64,000 nucleotides of DNA from Pomphorhynchus laevis (Eukaryota > Acanthocephala > Palaeacanthocephala > Echinorhynchida > Pomphorhynchidae), in NCBI GenBank assembly GCA_012934845.2, contig WNNJ02002973.1, forward strand, positions 106,292 to 170,291. Reading direction: 5' to 3'. Positions 22,650 to 34,450 of this stretch are shown here, one piece after another. The notes beneath the pieces were generated by a model. That model saw only the letters and a list, made by a program, of their open reading frames with translations. It made no database searches and was not told where the DNA came from. Position 1 is the first letter of the stretch, and each line of letters opens with the position of its first letter. Made by a program: the position numbers and the translations under genes.

Positions 22650-22998
22650 CTCAGTCAATTAAGCAAAGTGTCGGAAACGCCTTTATTCACAATGTCACAC
22701 AGGCAACCGAAACGACCAGTGTGTACCTCATTCTACTGATGAGTGTTGCCGGGTACTCATCATTTCGATGCTGAAGTGGTCGTCTAGAAGTGACATGGTG
22801 ATTGAAAGTCGTGAATCGAAGTCCAGTCTATCAAGCAACACCATTTAGTATAAATGCCGTATTTCGTAAGAAATCCTGGACCGTTGTTTACTCAGCACAT
22901 CTGTACACTACTATTATATATATAATTATTTATATGCATTTGTAGATGTATTGAATAAAGCCTTTAATTGCTATTTTCTTGTTACGTCTTTTGGTACA
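22650..22998 (+). repeat. Ty3-B left LTR (approximate)
   Basis: Its U3-like part (GTCGTCTAGAAGTGACATGG, GAAATCCTGGACCGTTGTTT) recurs in the LTR pieces near 28000 and 56100. The downstream part (GTATTGAATAAAGCCTTTAA, 22949-22968) contains a polyadenylation signal and recurs in the right LTR remnant at about 26733. Ends are approximate. Confidence 0.7.
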
Positions 22999-23022
22999 AT
23001 TTATTCGATACATTGTAGTCAG

Positions 23023-24552
23023 AATGGATAAGCTTCTCAAGACCTCAATTCCAGACCTGTCGTTGGATCAGGGATCATGCTCTAAAGAGTGGATGCATTG
23101 GCACCGGCGTTTTGAAGCTTTTATTCGAACTCTCAGTGATGTCAACGACGCTCAGAATCTAAATTTACTGGTCAATCATGTCTCATCATCAGTGTTTCAA
23201 CTAATCGACAGCTGTACTTCCTACGATTCTGCGATAGAAGTGCTCAAGTCAACATTTCACAAACAAGATAGTGATGTATTCCTACGACATCAATTGCACA
23301 GTATACGTCAAGTAGAAGGTCAAACAATCGATCAGTTCATTCGATCCTCGAATCTTTAGGCAAACAAATTGTATTTCAGCCAGTTTCAGCAGAAGAGCAT
23401 CGTGATTACTTTTTGCGTGACGCTTTTGTCGTCGGTATATCATCTCAAGTGGTACGCGAAAGACTTAGAATCTTCAATGTTAACAAAGGAAGACGCTTAT
23501 AAGAACGCACGCATTATCGAATCTGCTCACAATCAAGCACTAACATTCAAAGAGACTACTTCTACAGCATCTCAACAGGTCAGTGAGTTAGTATCGATCA
23601 ACGAAATCTCACCTAATAATAAATCTCAAACATGTGACGACGCTTCGCAAGTTGGTGAGTGTGCAGCAGTCCATTCAAATTTAAAGTGTTATTTTTGTGG
23701 TAACTTAAGACATTCTCGAACTTCCTGCCCAGCGCAAAACGCTGTATGTTGAAAGTGCAACAAAAGAGAACACTTTGCCCGCATGTGCAAGTCTAAAAAA
23801 GCATCTTCGTCCGCTGTCATAGCAACTTGTGCCCGAAGCGAGGTAACTCATGCGAGATTAAAGTATCACGATGTTGACGTAGATGGACATTCTTGCAAGG
23901 CGTTGTTCGATAGTGAAAGCGCCATTAACCTTATCTGTTCAGACATGGTGAACAATTACAGCTTGCGCAAAAACACCTCCGATTTGAACGTCAGTATGGC
24001 TTCATCAAACTTCCAGTGTAAGCTCCAATATATTATGAAATGTACTATCCGATTTAACAGCAAAGAATATTCAAACGCAGTGCTCTATGTCCTTTCTACA
24101 CTGGTTACAGACGTCATTCTAGACATGCCTTTCTTATATCAACATTCCATGGTCCACATGAAATTTACAGGAAACGAGGATCCACTATTAATTAATTCGA
24201 TACGTTCAGCTATGAAAATCGATCCTCCTGAATTATTTTCACATCTATCAGATGGTGTCGTTCCCATCGCAGTTCCATTGAGGCGCAGATGTCTGGAAGA
24301 CCAAAGGTTTATAGACGCTGAAATTAAACAGCTACTACGATATGGTACCATTGAGCGGAGCAATTCGCCATGGATAGCTCAAGTTGTGCTCGTTAAGACC
24401 CAACAAAAAACACGATTAGTTGTGGACTATAGCATGACTATAAATAGATTTACATTGTTGGACGCATTTCCACTACCACGAATCGATGACATTGTTGATC
24501 GTATGTCCGCCTGTTCGATTTTCAGTCGCTTGGATCTTAAACGCGATTACTA
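23023..24552 (+). pseudogene. Ty3-B gag, zinc knuckle, protease-like and RT start
   Basis: The gag begins MDKLLKTSIPDLSLD (about 23023). A retroviral-type knuckle (CYFCGNLRHSRTSCP) lies near 23690-23730, followed by a second near 23760-23790. A protease-like stretch (ALFDSESAINLICSDM) is near 23910. RT starts at about 24290 (EIKQLLRYGTIERSNSPW, LVVDYSMTINRFT, FPLPRIDDIVDRM). Listed as parts of a broken element. Confidence 0.8.
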
Positions 24553-26430
24553 GCAAATTTCCATTTAAAAGGAAGATCGAATTTACAAAGCGTTCGAAGC
24601 TTCCGGTCAGTTATTCCAGTTCAAACGAATGCCTTTTGGTTTAAGGAACGCTGTCGCTGCTTTCCATTGTATTATGTCTCAAATCATCTAAAAGGAAAAT
24701 CTTGAGAACACATTCGGCTATTTGGATGATGTAGTCGTTGGTGGCAAGACAGTCGAAGATCACGAGCGCAATTTGAATCGCTTCAAGCAAGTGACAATTG
24801 AATACAACTTGCAGTTGAACAACGATGTGTGTCTTTGGCAGTAAACATATATGCTTCGTGGGCTATTACATTTATAAAGGTCAAATAGAACCTGATCAAT
24901 ATCGAGTACGACCTTTAATGGAACTGTCCGAACCTAAGAACCCTCCTCAGCTGAAACGAGTAATCGGTATATTCACTCATTACTCGAGATGGATTAAAGA
25001 CTTTTCGAAAATCGTTCAACCCCTAGCAAACTCGAAGTTTCCTTTATCGACAACGCTCGTCACGCCTTCGAATTACTTAAACAGCGCATATCGACAGCCG
25101 CTCTTTATGCCATCGACTTTACTGCGCCCTTTACTCTCGAGTCTGACGTTTCTGACTATGCCATAGGTGCAACACTATCACAAAACAATAAACCAGTTGC
25201 TTTTTTTCTCGCGAACCTTAGATAAGAATGCAAAACGATACACTGCAATCGAGAAGGAGGCTCTCGCCATTCTAGAATCAGTTAGGTTTTGACGTCATTA
25301 CCTTTCTGGAAGACTATTTACAATTATTACTGTTCAGAGGGCTGTGTCATTTATGTTTTCCAAGTCTGCAAGGGCCAAGATAAAAAAAACGACAAATTGG
25401 AGCGCTGGCGTCTTGAGCTCGCCGGATTCCATTTCGATATTGTGTACCGACGAGGTAATGAAAATACTGCTGCAGACACATTGTCTCGCTGTACTGTTAA
25501 TAATGTATCTGCTCCTGTTTCGAAGCTCGGAGAAATCCACAATCAACTGTGTCATCCAGGAATCACACGATTTTGGAATTTCGTTAAATCTCGTAACTTG
25601 CCTTATACTATTTCCAAAGTGCGTGCGATAGCAAGCAATTGTCAAAGTTGTCATGAAATCAAACCTTGATACTACAAGCCACGCATGGGGACGCTAATTA
25701 AATCTACTCAACCATTCGAACGCCTTTTGATTGACTTCAAGGGTTCACTACCGAGTACCAATAGAAACAAGTACATCTTAGTCGTCATCGACGAGTACTC
25801 GAGGTTTCCCTTCGCTTTTGCAACAAGTGACACTTCATCTTCTACAGTCATCAAGTGTCTTGATCAAATATTCTCGATTTTCGGACTACCTAATTGTATT
25901 CACACGGATCGAGGTACTTCCTTTACCTCATTGCAGATCCGTCAGTATCTAGCTCACAAAGGAATATCACTATCACATTCAACTCCTTATCATTTATCAT
26001 CAAATGGACAAGTGGAAAAATACAATGATGTCATTTGGAAAGCAATTACCCTACGTCTACATAGGTTATCGCTCGGCATTGAGAATTGGCAAAGCGTACT
26101 CCGAGAAGCCTTTAATGCTGTGAGATCTCTGTTGTGCACCGCTATAAATACAACAACACATTCACGGCTCTTTAACTTCGCACGAAAAAAACGAAAGCGG
26201 TAGGTGCATCCCGGACTGGCTAGTTTCATCCGACGAAGTATTTGATAAGCGATTCAATCGAACTAGTAAATACGAAGTTCCTGTTGATAAAGTAAAGTTA
26301 ATACATGCAAACGACCACTATGCTATAGTTCAAATACAGAACGGAACTGAGGATACGATATCGACCAGATATTTATCAAGATGTCCTAGTAGTAACCCTC
26401 CATTAAACTGCAGTCCAGATCAAGTTTAAC
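24553..26430 (+). pseudogene. Ty3-B RT end, RNase H and integrase
   Basis: RT blocks continue (FKRMPFGLRN near 24630, FGYLDDVVVGGKT near 24715), then RNase H traces (ENTAADTLSR near 25460), the integrase zinc domain (25530-25665) and the integrase core (25685-26200). Broken in several places. Confidence 0.8.
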
Positions 26431-26689
26431 ATGACATAACGCCTCCGCTCACTAAAAGTAATACGAACTACTCACAACCAGATGAAAGAGTATCTCCTGT
26501 ATTAGAAGAGGAAGACAACTCAATCTGGAAACATTACTTGGAAAATATCTCGTTCAACAGTCCACAAATTGTCAATCACAAAGAAGCGAAGCAAGAGGGA
26601 TCAACTCAAGTCCATCAAAAGAAGTTGCGCAAAGATGTTCTTTACAAAATAAGAAAGTTCCGTCACACTTGTTCGATTATGTAGTCGGG

Positions 26690-26800
26690 GTGAATGATCT
26701 GTAATGAACTTATTTATGTATTTTTAGATGTATTGAATAAAGCCTTTAATGTCTCTCGGTACAAATTTGTTACGTCTCTCGGTACAAATCTGCTACTCGA
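26690..26800 (+). repeat. Ty3-B right LTR remnant
   Basis: GTATTGAATAAAGCCTTTAA matches the left LTR, followed by a duplicated GTCTCTCGGTACAAAT (about 26751 and 26775). The U3-like part is missing. Confidence 0.6.
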
Positions 26801-26828
26801 TTCTTGATTTGTTTAGCGAATATATATA

Positions 26829-27078
26829 GAATAGTTGCTAGGTCACACAAGGTGACTTTCGCATTGAAAACCAGCTACAGAATCCTTCCTTCATGATATC
26901 CAATTCCATACACCCTGACTACTAACGGCACCATTGCCACAGCCAGATGTGGCAATGAAAACGGCTGTGGCAATGGTGTCGTTAGTAGTCAGGGTGTATG
27001 GAATTGGATATCATGAAGGAAGGATTCTGTAGCTGGTTTTCAATGCGAAAGTCACCTTGTGTGACCTAGCAACTATTC
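26829..27078. repeat. Large palindrome, 116-bp arms with an 18-bp loop
   Basis: 26829-26944 and 26963-27078 are reverse complements with one visible mismatch; the loop is 26945-26962. The structure lies just right of the Ty3-B LTR remnant. Such near-perfect arms imply a recent inverted duplication or a foldback element; an assembly or library artefact is also possible. Confidence 0.9.
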
Positions 27079-27182
27079 AATACATAAATAAGCATCCATC
27101 AAAGGATATGGTTTTCAATGCGAAAGTCACCTTGTGTGACCTAGCAACTATTCAATACATAAATAAGCATCCATCAAAGGAT
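27034..27182. repeat. 75-bp direct tandem duplication
   Basis: 27034-27108 is repeated at 27109-27182 with no difference seen. It starts inside the right arm of the palindrome, so it arose after or together with it. Confidence 0.9.
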
Positions 27183-27225
27183 CACCAGTCCTGATTTCAA
27201 TCGATCTTCATGATCCCATACGAAA

Positions 27226-27330
<105 letters not shown>

Positions 27331-27336
27331 TATATA

Positions 27337-27463
27337 AGTAAAAAAGATTGAAACAGCACGCAAAAGCGAATCGTTGTTTTTATTTTTATTTACATTTCAC
27401 CCACAATCGTTATAAAAATAACCATTTGCTTTTGAGTGTTGTTTCAATCTTTTTTACTTGTAA
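27337..27463. mobile_element. Small inverted-repeat (MITE-like) element candidate
   Basis: AGTAAAAAAGATTGAAACA near 27338 pairs with TGTTTCAATCTTTTTTACT near 27441. Inner sequences (GCAAAAGCGAATCGTTG and its imperfect counterpart near 27425) also pair. No target duplication or transposase is evident, so it could be a simple inverted repeat. Confidence 0.4.
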
Positions 27464-27889
27464 ATGAATGATATATCAAGGGTCACAGACGGCAGTTCTA
27501 CCAACATTACAATATACATAGCCTTTTGAATGCTAATGCAAATTATAAAATGTTAAACACTACAAATGACTAAAAACTCATTAAAAAATTTTTTGTTGAA
27601 ATTACAAAATACATTTTAATATTACTAAAATAAAAACTTATTTTAACTTGTACACATTTAAATTTTAAGTGTTCAAATTAAAGGTACTTAATGATTCATT
27701 TATAATATAATGCAGAATACATTATGCTAAATATCATATTAGTACCCAATAATCCACAGCATACTAATTTCTGATGATCTCTGTATGTTACTTATATTTT
27801 GAGTTATTAGTATTCTGACACACCATAACTAAACTACGGATTTCCAGGTCAGCTATATAGTTCCTGGAACTATACGTACTATATTTTAA
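27464..27889. other. No gene seen
   Basis: AT-rich sequence without recognised features. Confidence 0.4.
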
Positions 27890-28235
27890 GATATGATCGA
27901 CAATAGAGCAAGAAAATATTTAGACAGGGTTCTTTTTATTCAAATATATAATGTTAATGCACAGATGTGCTGAGTAAACAGCGGACCAGGATTTCTTACG
28001 AAATGTGGCATTTATAGAAAATTGTGTTGCTTGATAAACCGAACTATGATTCACAACTTTCAGTCACCATGTCACTTCTAGACGACCACTCCAGCATCGA
28101 AATGATGAGTACCCTGCAACACTCATCAGTAGAATGAAGTACCAACTGGTCGTTTCGGTTGACTGTGTGACATTGTCAATGAAGACTTTTTTGACACTTT
28201 GCTTAATTGTCTGAAGCTAACGTTCTTTACCAGAT
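27890..28235 (-). repeat. Solo LTR-like copy of the Ty3-B family
   Basis: Reverse-complement match to the left Ty3-B LTR over about 250 bp (CAATTAAGCAAAGTGTC, ACGACCACTCCAGCATCG on the + strand, GAGTAAACAGCGGACC). Its downstream end in LTR sense (GAATAAAAAGAACCCTGTC) differs from Ty3-B, suggesting a related subfamily. Confidence 0.7.
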
Positions 28236-28299
28236 CGAACTATCCTTAAACACTAGGTAGAGATTGTTGCTGAATTGACGCTGCACTTGGATCCTTAAT

Positions 28300-28385
28300 G
28301 GATACGGCTTGTATAATGGTAGTGTACGGATGTGCTTAGTAAACAACGGTCCATGATTTCTTACGAAATACGGCATTTGGGAGAT
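28300..28385 (-). repeat. Short LTR fragment of the Ty3-B family
   Basis: TGTGCTTAGTAAACAACGG and TTTCTTACGAAATACGGC match the middle of the same LTR in minus orientation. It lies about 70 bp from the larger solo LTR. Confidence 0.65.
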
Positions 28386-28869
28386 CTACCTTATCACGAT
28401 CGCTTACGCCGTTTAAATATTAAACCCATGTCTTATATGTAAAAAATTAAAGATTTTCGCATCACTTTGTGTGCTGTAAAAGATCTCGCAATTCCCATCA
28501 ATTTTATGTTGTCCTTGCGGATTGCAATTACTATTAAAAAAGTACACCAGAAGTTGATAAAGCTTAATTGTTTGGCAGACCGAGTAATCAAGAATTGGAA
28601 TTTCTTTCCATGAGAAACTATTATTACTGAATCAAAGACTAATTTCAAAAAGAAACTCAACTTTTTATCAGCACTTAATTTTAGTTTTTTCCTTCTCGTT
28701 TTTTTCTTTATGTAATGTACCATATGAGCATTTGCTCCTAGATAAACTATAATGTTTGCAACTCTCCAATATTATTATTTTATACAACATTGGTTACCCG
28801 CAAATGGGTCCAATATTAACAACGCTTATATATTAATCTGATTTACAAAAAAGATCATTGTGCGATTAG
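28386..28869. other. No gene seen
   Basis: AT-rich; a small minus-strand frame (28433-28723) is rich in Lys and low in complexity and resembles nothing I know. Confidence 0.4.
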
Positions 28870-31257
28870 CATTTGAATGTTTACGAACGAATGTACCGGT
28901 ACATTAAGTTTGGAACCCTGTGTTCAGAAACATTGTGATATCAACCTGGCAAGAGCAACTCCAATTGTCGTGCCGAACCACTTTATTGCACTGGAAAATT
29001 CAGACCTGCGTTTCTCGCTGATCTTTGTCGCTAACACACGTAGAGTTGTGTTTGATGCTCTGCTTGCACCACCAGTCGACGCAAACACTAGTGGGCAGAA
29101 GTAGCTGTGGTCAACTTCTCATATCCTTTCTTCGTACTTGTTTCGCTTTCGTTGCTCATTGCATTCGAAACACGCAGCCAACGATCGCTAAATATAGGAT
29201 GTAGATTTTTCCATCTCAAGTGCCAAGCAAGAGATTTCATACCGATTAATATTTGCCGACTTTATTTGATCCGCTGCGTCTGATTGCAATTGTTCACGAA
29301 TATAGAACGATTCTGTTGTATCGAATGGATTACACAGTTGCTTTGAAGATTCATGCTCATGTTGAAAGGCAACAACGGGATGCTTGATTCCAGGTCCGCC
29401 TATGTGAGGAAGGAGATCAAATATGGCATTTTCCTCTTCCGTCAAGCTGTGATCGCAAACTTTACTAGCAAAGTCGTTGTTCGATAGGCTAGCTTGGTGA
29501 GCTAATCGATATCACATATCGTGGTTCTGATGAAATATATTCAACAACATTGTAATGCTCTGGTGATTGCAAAATATGTGAAGTGAGCGTCACTACCCGC
29601 TGCCATGCTCAATGTGTCTACTTGTTAGGATCAACCAACCACCTTTTGATTCACCTCTTGTTCAAGATAACACAAAGTACCAACAGGGGTGTCAGGCATC
29701 CTGATGCCTTCACAATTGATTGAAATATTTTAATGTTCAAACAGAATATTTGACCTATCCATATTGTTGCGATGTGTAAGCAGCTTGGATTTTTCCGGGT
29801 ATACTATATAGTTATATTAAGGTTTAATTTCCACAAGTATGTCCAACACTTTCTTCAATCCTTCGACGTGTCCAACAAAATCCCCGCCGTCAGCATACCA
29901 TCTCTGTATCGTTTGAGTGATGTTTCCATGTATACGCCGTATTAAAGATATGGATAACGCGTCAAAAGTTGCTATGACTAACGGATCACCTTAAGTGAAG
30001 CCTTCATTAGCATCAATGGTACCCTTTTCAGTTGCCATCAAGGTAGTGACAGCATACGTATTTCGCAGGACTTGGGATAAGGCGAGACAAACAAATGATA
30101 TGTTGACTAATGCAACTTGGCGACTCGCTCTGTTAAAAGCATTTTCGGCGTCGATCGTCAAAATTCTTAAGTTATCATCTGACCGAAATGCACTGGTTGC
30201 AGAATGAATTGCATATTCTAACCCAGATCTTTGGACGGCGCATAGTTGTTGATTCACCACCAGGGCTTGCAATGGTTGTTTTACAATTTTCATTCAGTCT
30301 TTCCCGTTCACTCGCCTTAATATCTCTTGAACACCTATGAGCCGTATTCCAGGGTTCTTGTTTAACGGAACAAGACGACTCGCCCCCAAAGCTTCAATCA
30401 CACAGAAATATATATGCTCCGTAGCGATCCGTCGAGCTAACATTGCAATACTCTCAGCCAAGGCGGTAGAGTGAGATTAAAAAGAGCTGATCATACGCTG
30501 GAAATCATGCGTGGTAATTCCAAAAGGACCTGCACCGCATTGAGTCCTTAGAGATCTTTCAATATTTTCCAGATCGTGCGTCCGTTTAACTTATCATGAA
30601 GTGAGTAAATTGGATTTTGATTATGGCTTCGCTGATCCAGGCATTCTATTGCTGATTTTGTTTTGCCTGATTTAACGAGGTTGGTGAATGTTTTCGTCAC
30701 TATTTTTGTGCCGGTCTTGTTAGTGAATTGACAACTACCTTGCCTTGCAATGTGCGCACTTCACATATGATGTTGTCAAGTTCGTTATTCTTCTGTATGC
30801 TTATTCGGCGCTCTAAAGTTTTTCGAAGAACTAATACATTTCTTGCATGAATTCTTTGTAAAATACATTGGCGCATTATTGCCGCTTTCTTCAATGCAAA
30901 TACCTCACCATCCAATTTCCTTGCAACAATATCATATTTCTCAGAAATTAAGTCGACGAACTCGTTGCTTACGGTACAAAATGGAAGCATGAATAAGTTT
31001 GGTCGCCATGTTATAACCTTTCTGAAACTCTGATCGAGTTTACAGATAGAAAGATCTGCTGGTTCTGAATGATTACATTCATCCTTCCCTGTAAGGTTGT
31101 GGTTCTCGCATGGTTGTTTAATTTATTTTCACAATTTGTCTCTGCAATTGGTACAGGATTTGTTCGCTTTTGCACATTTGCATCCTCGACATTTTGCCGC
31201 CTGCCCATTACAACCACAACATTGCACAAAACTCAATCGCTTGCATCGAAGACAGGC
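28870..31257 (-). mobile_element. Element D: reverse-transcriptase element with N-terminal cysteine cluster (fossil)
   Basis: In minus-strand order: a cysteine cluster CCGCNGQAAKCRGCKC...CTNC (about 31140-31225); ITWRPNLFMLP (about 31000); a helical region ending LERRISIQKNNELDNII (about 30750); LNKNPGIRLIGVQEILRR (about 30330), which matches the family block DKNPGxRPIGxGExLRR; ILTIDAENAFNRASRQVAL (about 30150); GDPL (about 29980); YADGGDFVG (about 29880); and a late block CPLVFASTGGASRA (about 29080). Proteins with this order are common, mostly unannotated, in sponges, cnidarians, molluscs and other animals. I recognise the family by these blocks but cannot place its clade. It is broken in many places. 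Confidence 0.75.
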
Positions 31258-34200
31258 AATTTCAGTAGAGTGATTAGAGCGAAAAGCGGATTGGAAGGGA
31301 GGAAACAAGTTAGAGGAAAAGAGATATGTATTAACTTGCTTAGGAACGAGACGCTCAAGGAGTTTAGAGAGGGTTAGGAGAAGTGAGATTGGACGGTACG
31401 AAGATGGTAGTGAGGAGTCGAGAGATTGCTTTTTGATGAGAGGACGAACAGTGGCGCATTTCCATATGGAAGGAAATGTAAGGCTACGGATGGACGAATT
31501 GAACAATGTGGTTAGGAAGGATGAGATAGAGGAGCAGATATTTTTAAGCAATTGAGTGGGAATTGGGTCAGAAGGAGAGGTTTTATTAGGTAATGACAGC
31601 AGAACCGAAGAAACTTCATCAGACGAAACGGGAAGAAGGTGGAATAGCTCTGGGAGGGAAGCATTTAAAGAGAAGAGTGGATACAAGGGGCCTATGGGTA
31701 GTAGGGAAAGTAAATTAGATAGCTTAGTTTGTAGATAAGAAGAAAATTCATCAGGATTTATATTACAAGAAGTAGATGATCGTGAAAGAATTGAGTTTAA
31801 GATTTTCCAATGAGATTTAGAGTTGGAAGATGACTCGAGTTGATTTCGCCAAAAGATAGTACGTTTAGTACGTATAAGAATAAGATGTGAACGGCGTAGA
31901 GGAAAGTAGGAATCACGGAGATTTTGAGGTAGTGGGTTGGGAGAACGTTTATGAATGCCATTATACACACGAAAAGAGTGACGGAGTTGACGCTTAGAAA
32001 GACTACCGGTAGAATCTAACCAGGGAGCATGGCGCAAGCGCTGAGAGCGTCGGAGTCGACTAGGCAGAAGTTCATTGATGATAGACATGGTGGAGGCGGT
32101 AAAGGAGGATGGGGACGAGTAAGAGTAAGAGTGACAAGGAAATGATCGGACACACCAGGATCAGTAATTAACAAGGAATTATAGTCATTGAAGCAGTTAG
32201 GGACAGCAATGATGTCGAGAGCACCGTGGAGATAATGGTTTGGGCTTGTTGAAAGTAATTTATAGTTAAAATCAGAAAAAAGATAGGTTAAAGTGATATA
32301 GTCAGAGTCAGTCGGGCGATCAAGACGAATGTTAAAGTCACCGAAAACAAAAGAATAAGTATAAGACAATGAACAGTGAGACATAAGATCTGCAAGGTCG
32401 TTAAAGAAGATACGTGAGGGGGCAACTGAACCTGGACGGTATACAATCACAAGTTCCAGAGGGAAAGGAGTTGATAATCTGCATATGAGTAATCGAACGA
32501 GGTGTAACTGATGCTAACGTTAATTTTACGTAACGACAATGAGTGACGAACAATGGCAACAATACCGCCATGGTTAGAAGCAGTAGATGTATGAGAAGCA
32601 ATTGGACGAGCTGATTCAACTAAAGAACAACCAGAGCGACATAGACGACGAATAGTAAGATCGCCGGAGTCACAATGCCAGGATTCGGTAATGTAGTGAA
32701 TATCGATAGATAATTGATCGAAGATATCAAGGAGCATATCAGCTTTATGAAGAATGGAGCGAGTGTTGAATAGACTAAGACGAAAAGTATGCTTAGGAGC
32801 GAGATTGACTAGCGAAGAAGACAAGTGGGAGAGATGGGACGTTATCGAATTTTTGGCCTTGTGTGTACAACGTGAAAATTTCCGTTGATTTGACGTATAG
32901 ATAAGAATGACTCGACGTTTGTTTCACGTCGATGTTTCTCAATGCGAGCTAAATTGAGCTAGGCAATATCAGAAGGGGTGCGGTCAGGAAAGAAACGACA
33001 AGTAGACGAAGTGGTAAGAAGTTTAAAACGTTAGGAGAGTACCAAGGATGCATGTGAACTATGTCGGAAAACGAATTTTAGGAGTGGATACTGAGATGAT
33101 TGGATTTAGTGGATTTAATTAGACGGATCAAATATACAGGAACGGTATTATTGAAGAGGGATGAATTATTATCAGGAAGAATGGTTGCTAGTATAGACCT
33201 GAAAGCATATACATCATCATCGAGGCGACATTGAGGATAAGCAGATTCGGAAAGTTTTAAATTAGATATGATAATGCATCGATCGCGCGAAGGAAAACAA
33301 TTACGTAGTGGTGGACGGACAGACCTGGTAGTAGTAGAGGCAGAAGAGCAGATAAACGTGGGAATGACAGGGGTGCTAAGTGAAGATTTAAGATAGTTTG
33401 GAGCATGTGTGACAGGAGTGGAGTGTTGAATCGGTTGATCGGAGATGTTACTGGAGATGATTTTGACGGAAGGATGTAAATTATTGATAGGTGATACGGT
33501 TGGAGCATGTGTGACAGAAGTGGATTGTTGAATAGGTTGAACGGAGATGTTACTGGAGATAATTTTGACGGAAGGATGTAAATTATTGAGAAGTGATACG
33601 GTTGAGGTAGAGTAAGGAGTACGTGAAGAGAATAAAGAGGTATGAGATGTATTTAGATGTGGGGATGAATAAGAAAAATGAGGTACGAGATGAAGGCCTA
33701 TACTGTTTGCACTGTTAGGAAGATTAAGATTAAGGGAAGTTTTATCCGTAGTTAAAGGATGTGTGTGAGAGAGAAGTTTCAAGAACGGGTTTTATAGATG
33801 ACGAAGGAGTTAGTAAGCAAACGGATGACGACGATAGCTTGGAAGATATGTTGTCATTTGTTGATGTTCCATGTATAACAGCGGTCTGAGTCGACTGAGA
33901 GATACCATCAAGTTCATTTATTGAGCACAACACTGTTTCGTTAGCGCTCAGAACGTCTCCACCGTTTGAGTGGTCATTCTTCATTAGCTTACCTGCGAGG
34001 GCAGCACAACAGAAGCCGCAGAGGAAATTCCGATTTGAAACGTTGTCCTCGTCAGTGAAAGGAAGGGCAACGTGATTCTTGTTGTCGCATCCAATTTACT
34101 TTTCGATGTAAGCTTCTTTGACGGGCTTGAGTTGGTGGCCGTCATTTTAAGTTAGCTTTCTCTTCCCATAATAAATTGTTAATTAGTTAGTTATAATCAA

Positions 34201-34450
34201 GAATGTTTAAACTCCGTTAGTCTGCAAGTCGTTAGTTGTAAGTAGTTCGCGTTAGTTGTAAGTAGTCGTTAGTTGTAATTAGCGAGCGGATGTCGTCGAT
34301 GGTTGTCGATAATTGTCAAGCGGATGGTCGTCGATGGTTGTCGTCGAAAGTTGTCGTTGGTTGTCGTCGAAGATTGTAGTTTGATTTTGTAATTAGTGTG
34401 TGTTTAAGTGTAATTTGACATGAAGAAGTTGCGTACTTGTATGTTATTTT
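31258..34450 (-). mobile_element. LINE-C2: 5' leader, ORF1, endonuclease and start of RT
   Basis: Minus-strand order: leader with short repeats (34150-34450), ORF1 with a FLCGFC zinc motif (about 34000) and a Ser/Thr/Asn-rich stretch (33078-33984) containing a 102-bp tandem duplication, then ORF2. The endonuclease begins at 32824 (LSLFNTRSILHKADMLL, YITESWHCDS, IVYRPGSVAPSR, VFGDFNIRLDRP). The linker is at about 32030 (RHAPWLDSTGSLSKRQLRH) and RT begins at about 31600-31260 (PIPTQLLKNI, SYRPISLLLTLSKLLERL). It stops within STEIACL at about 31258, exactly where element D begins. Stops and frame changes interrupt ORF1 and ORF2. No 3' end is present. Confidence 0.85.
33400..33603 (-). repeat. 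102-bp tandem duplication inside LINE-C2 ORF1
   Basis: 33400-33501 and 33502-33603 are similar units encoding NNLHPSVKIISSNIS-type 34-residue repeats. The corresponding region of LINE-C3 (near 37090) has one unit, so the duplication is specific to this copy or lineage. Confidence 0.8.

Larger units (their letters stand above)
22650..26800 (+). mobile_element. Ty3-B: CsRn1-like Ty3/gypsy fossil
   Basis: An older, clearly broken Ty3/gypsy element. The order is left LTR, gag, zinc knuckle, protease-like segment, RT, RNase H, integrase and the remains of a right LTR. The integrase (IHNQLCHPGITRF, then CQSCHEIKP, LLIDFKGSLPS, IHTDRGTSF, SSNGQVEKYN) is of the CsRn1 type known from flatworms, molluscs and other invertebrates. 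It carries many breaks. Other LTR pieces of this family are at 27890-28235, 28300-28385 and 56016-56250. Confidence 0.88.

Noticed and set aside
22728-22770. CTGATGAG in the Ty3-B LTR (also near 28110 and 56035) as another hammerhead
   Set aside because: No GAAA junction or stem III follows; the complementary ACTCATCA makes it a simple hairpin.
28877-29104. 75-codon plus-strand frame
   Set aside because: Antisense shadow of element D, whose minus-strand reading has the family block CPLVFASTGG.
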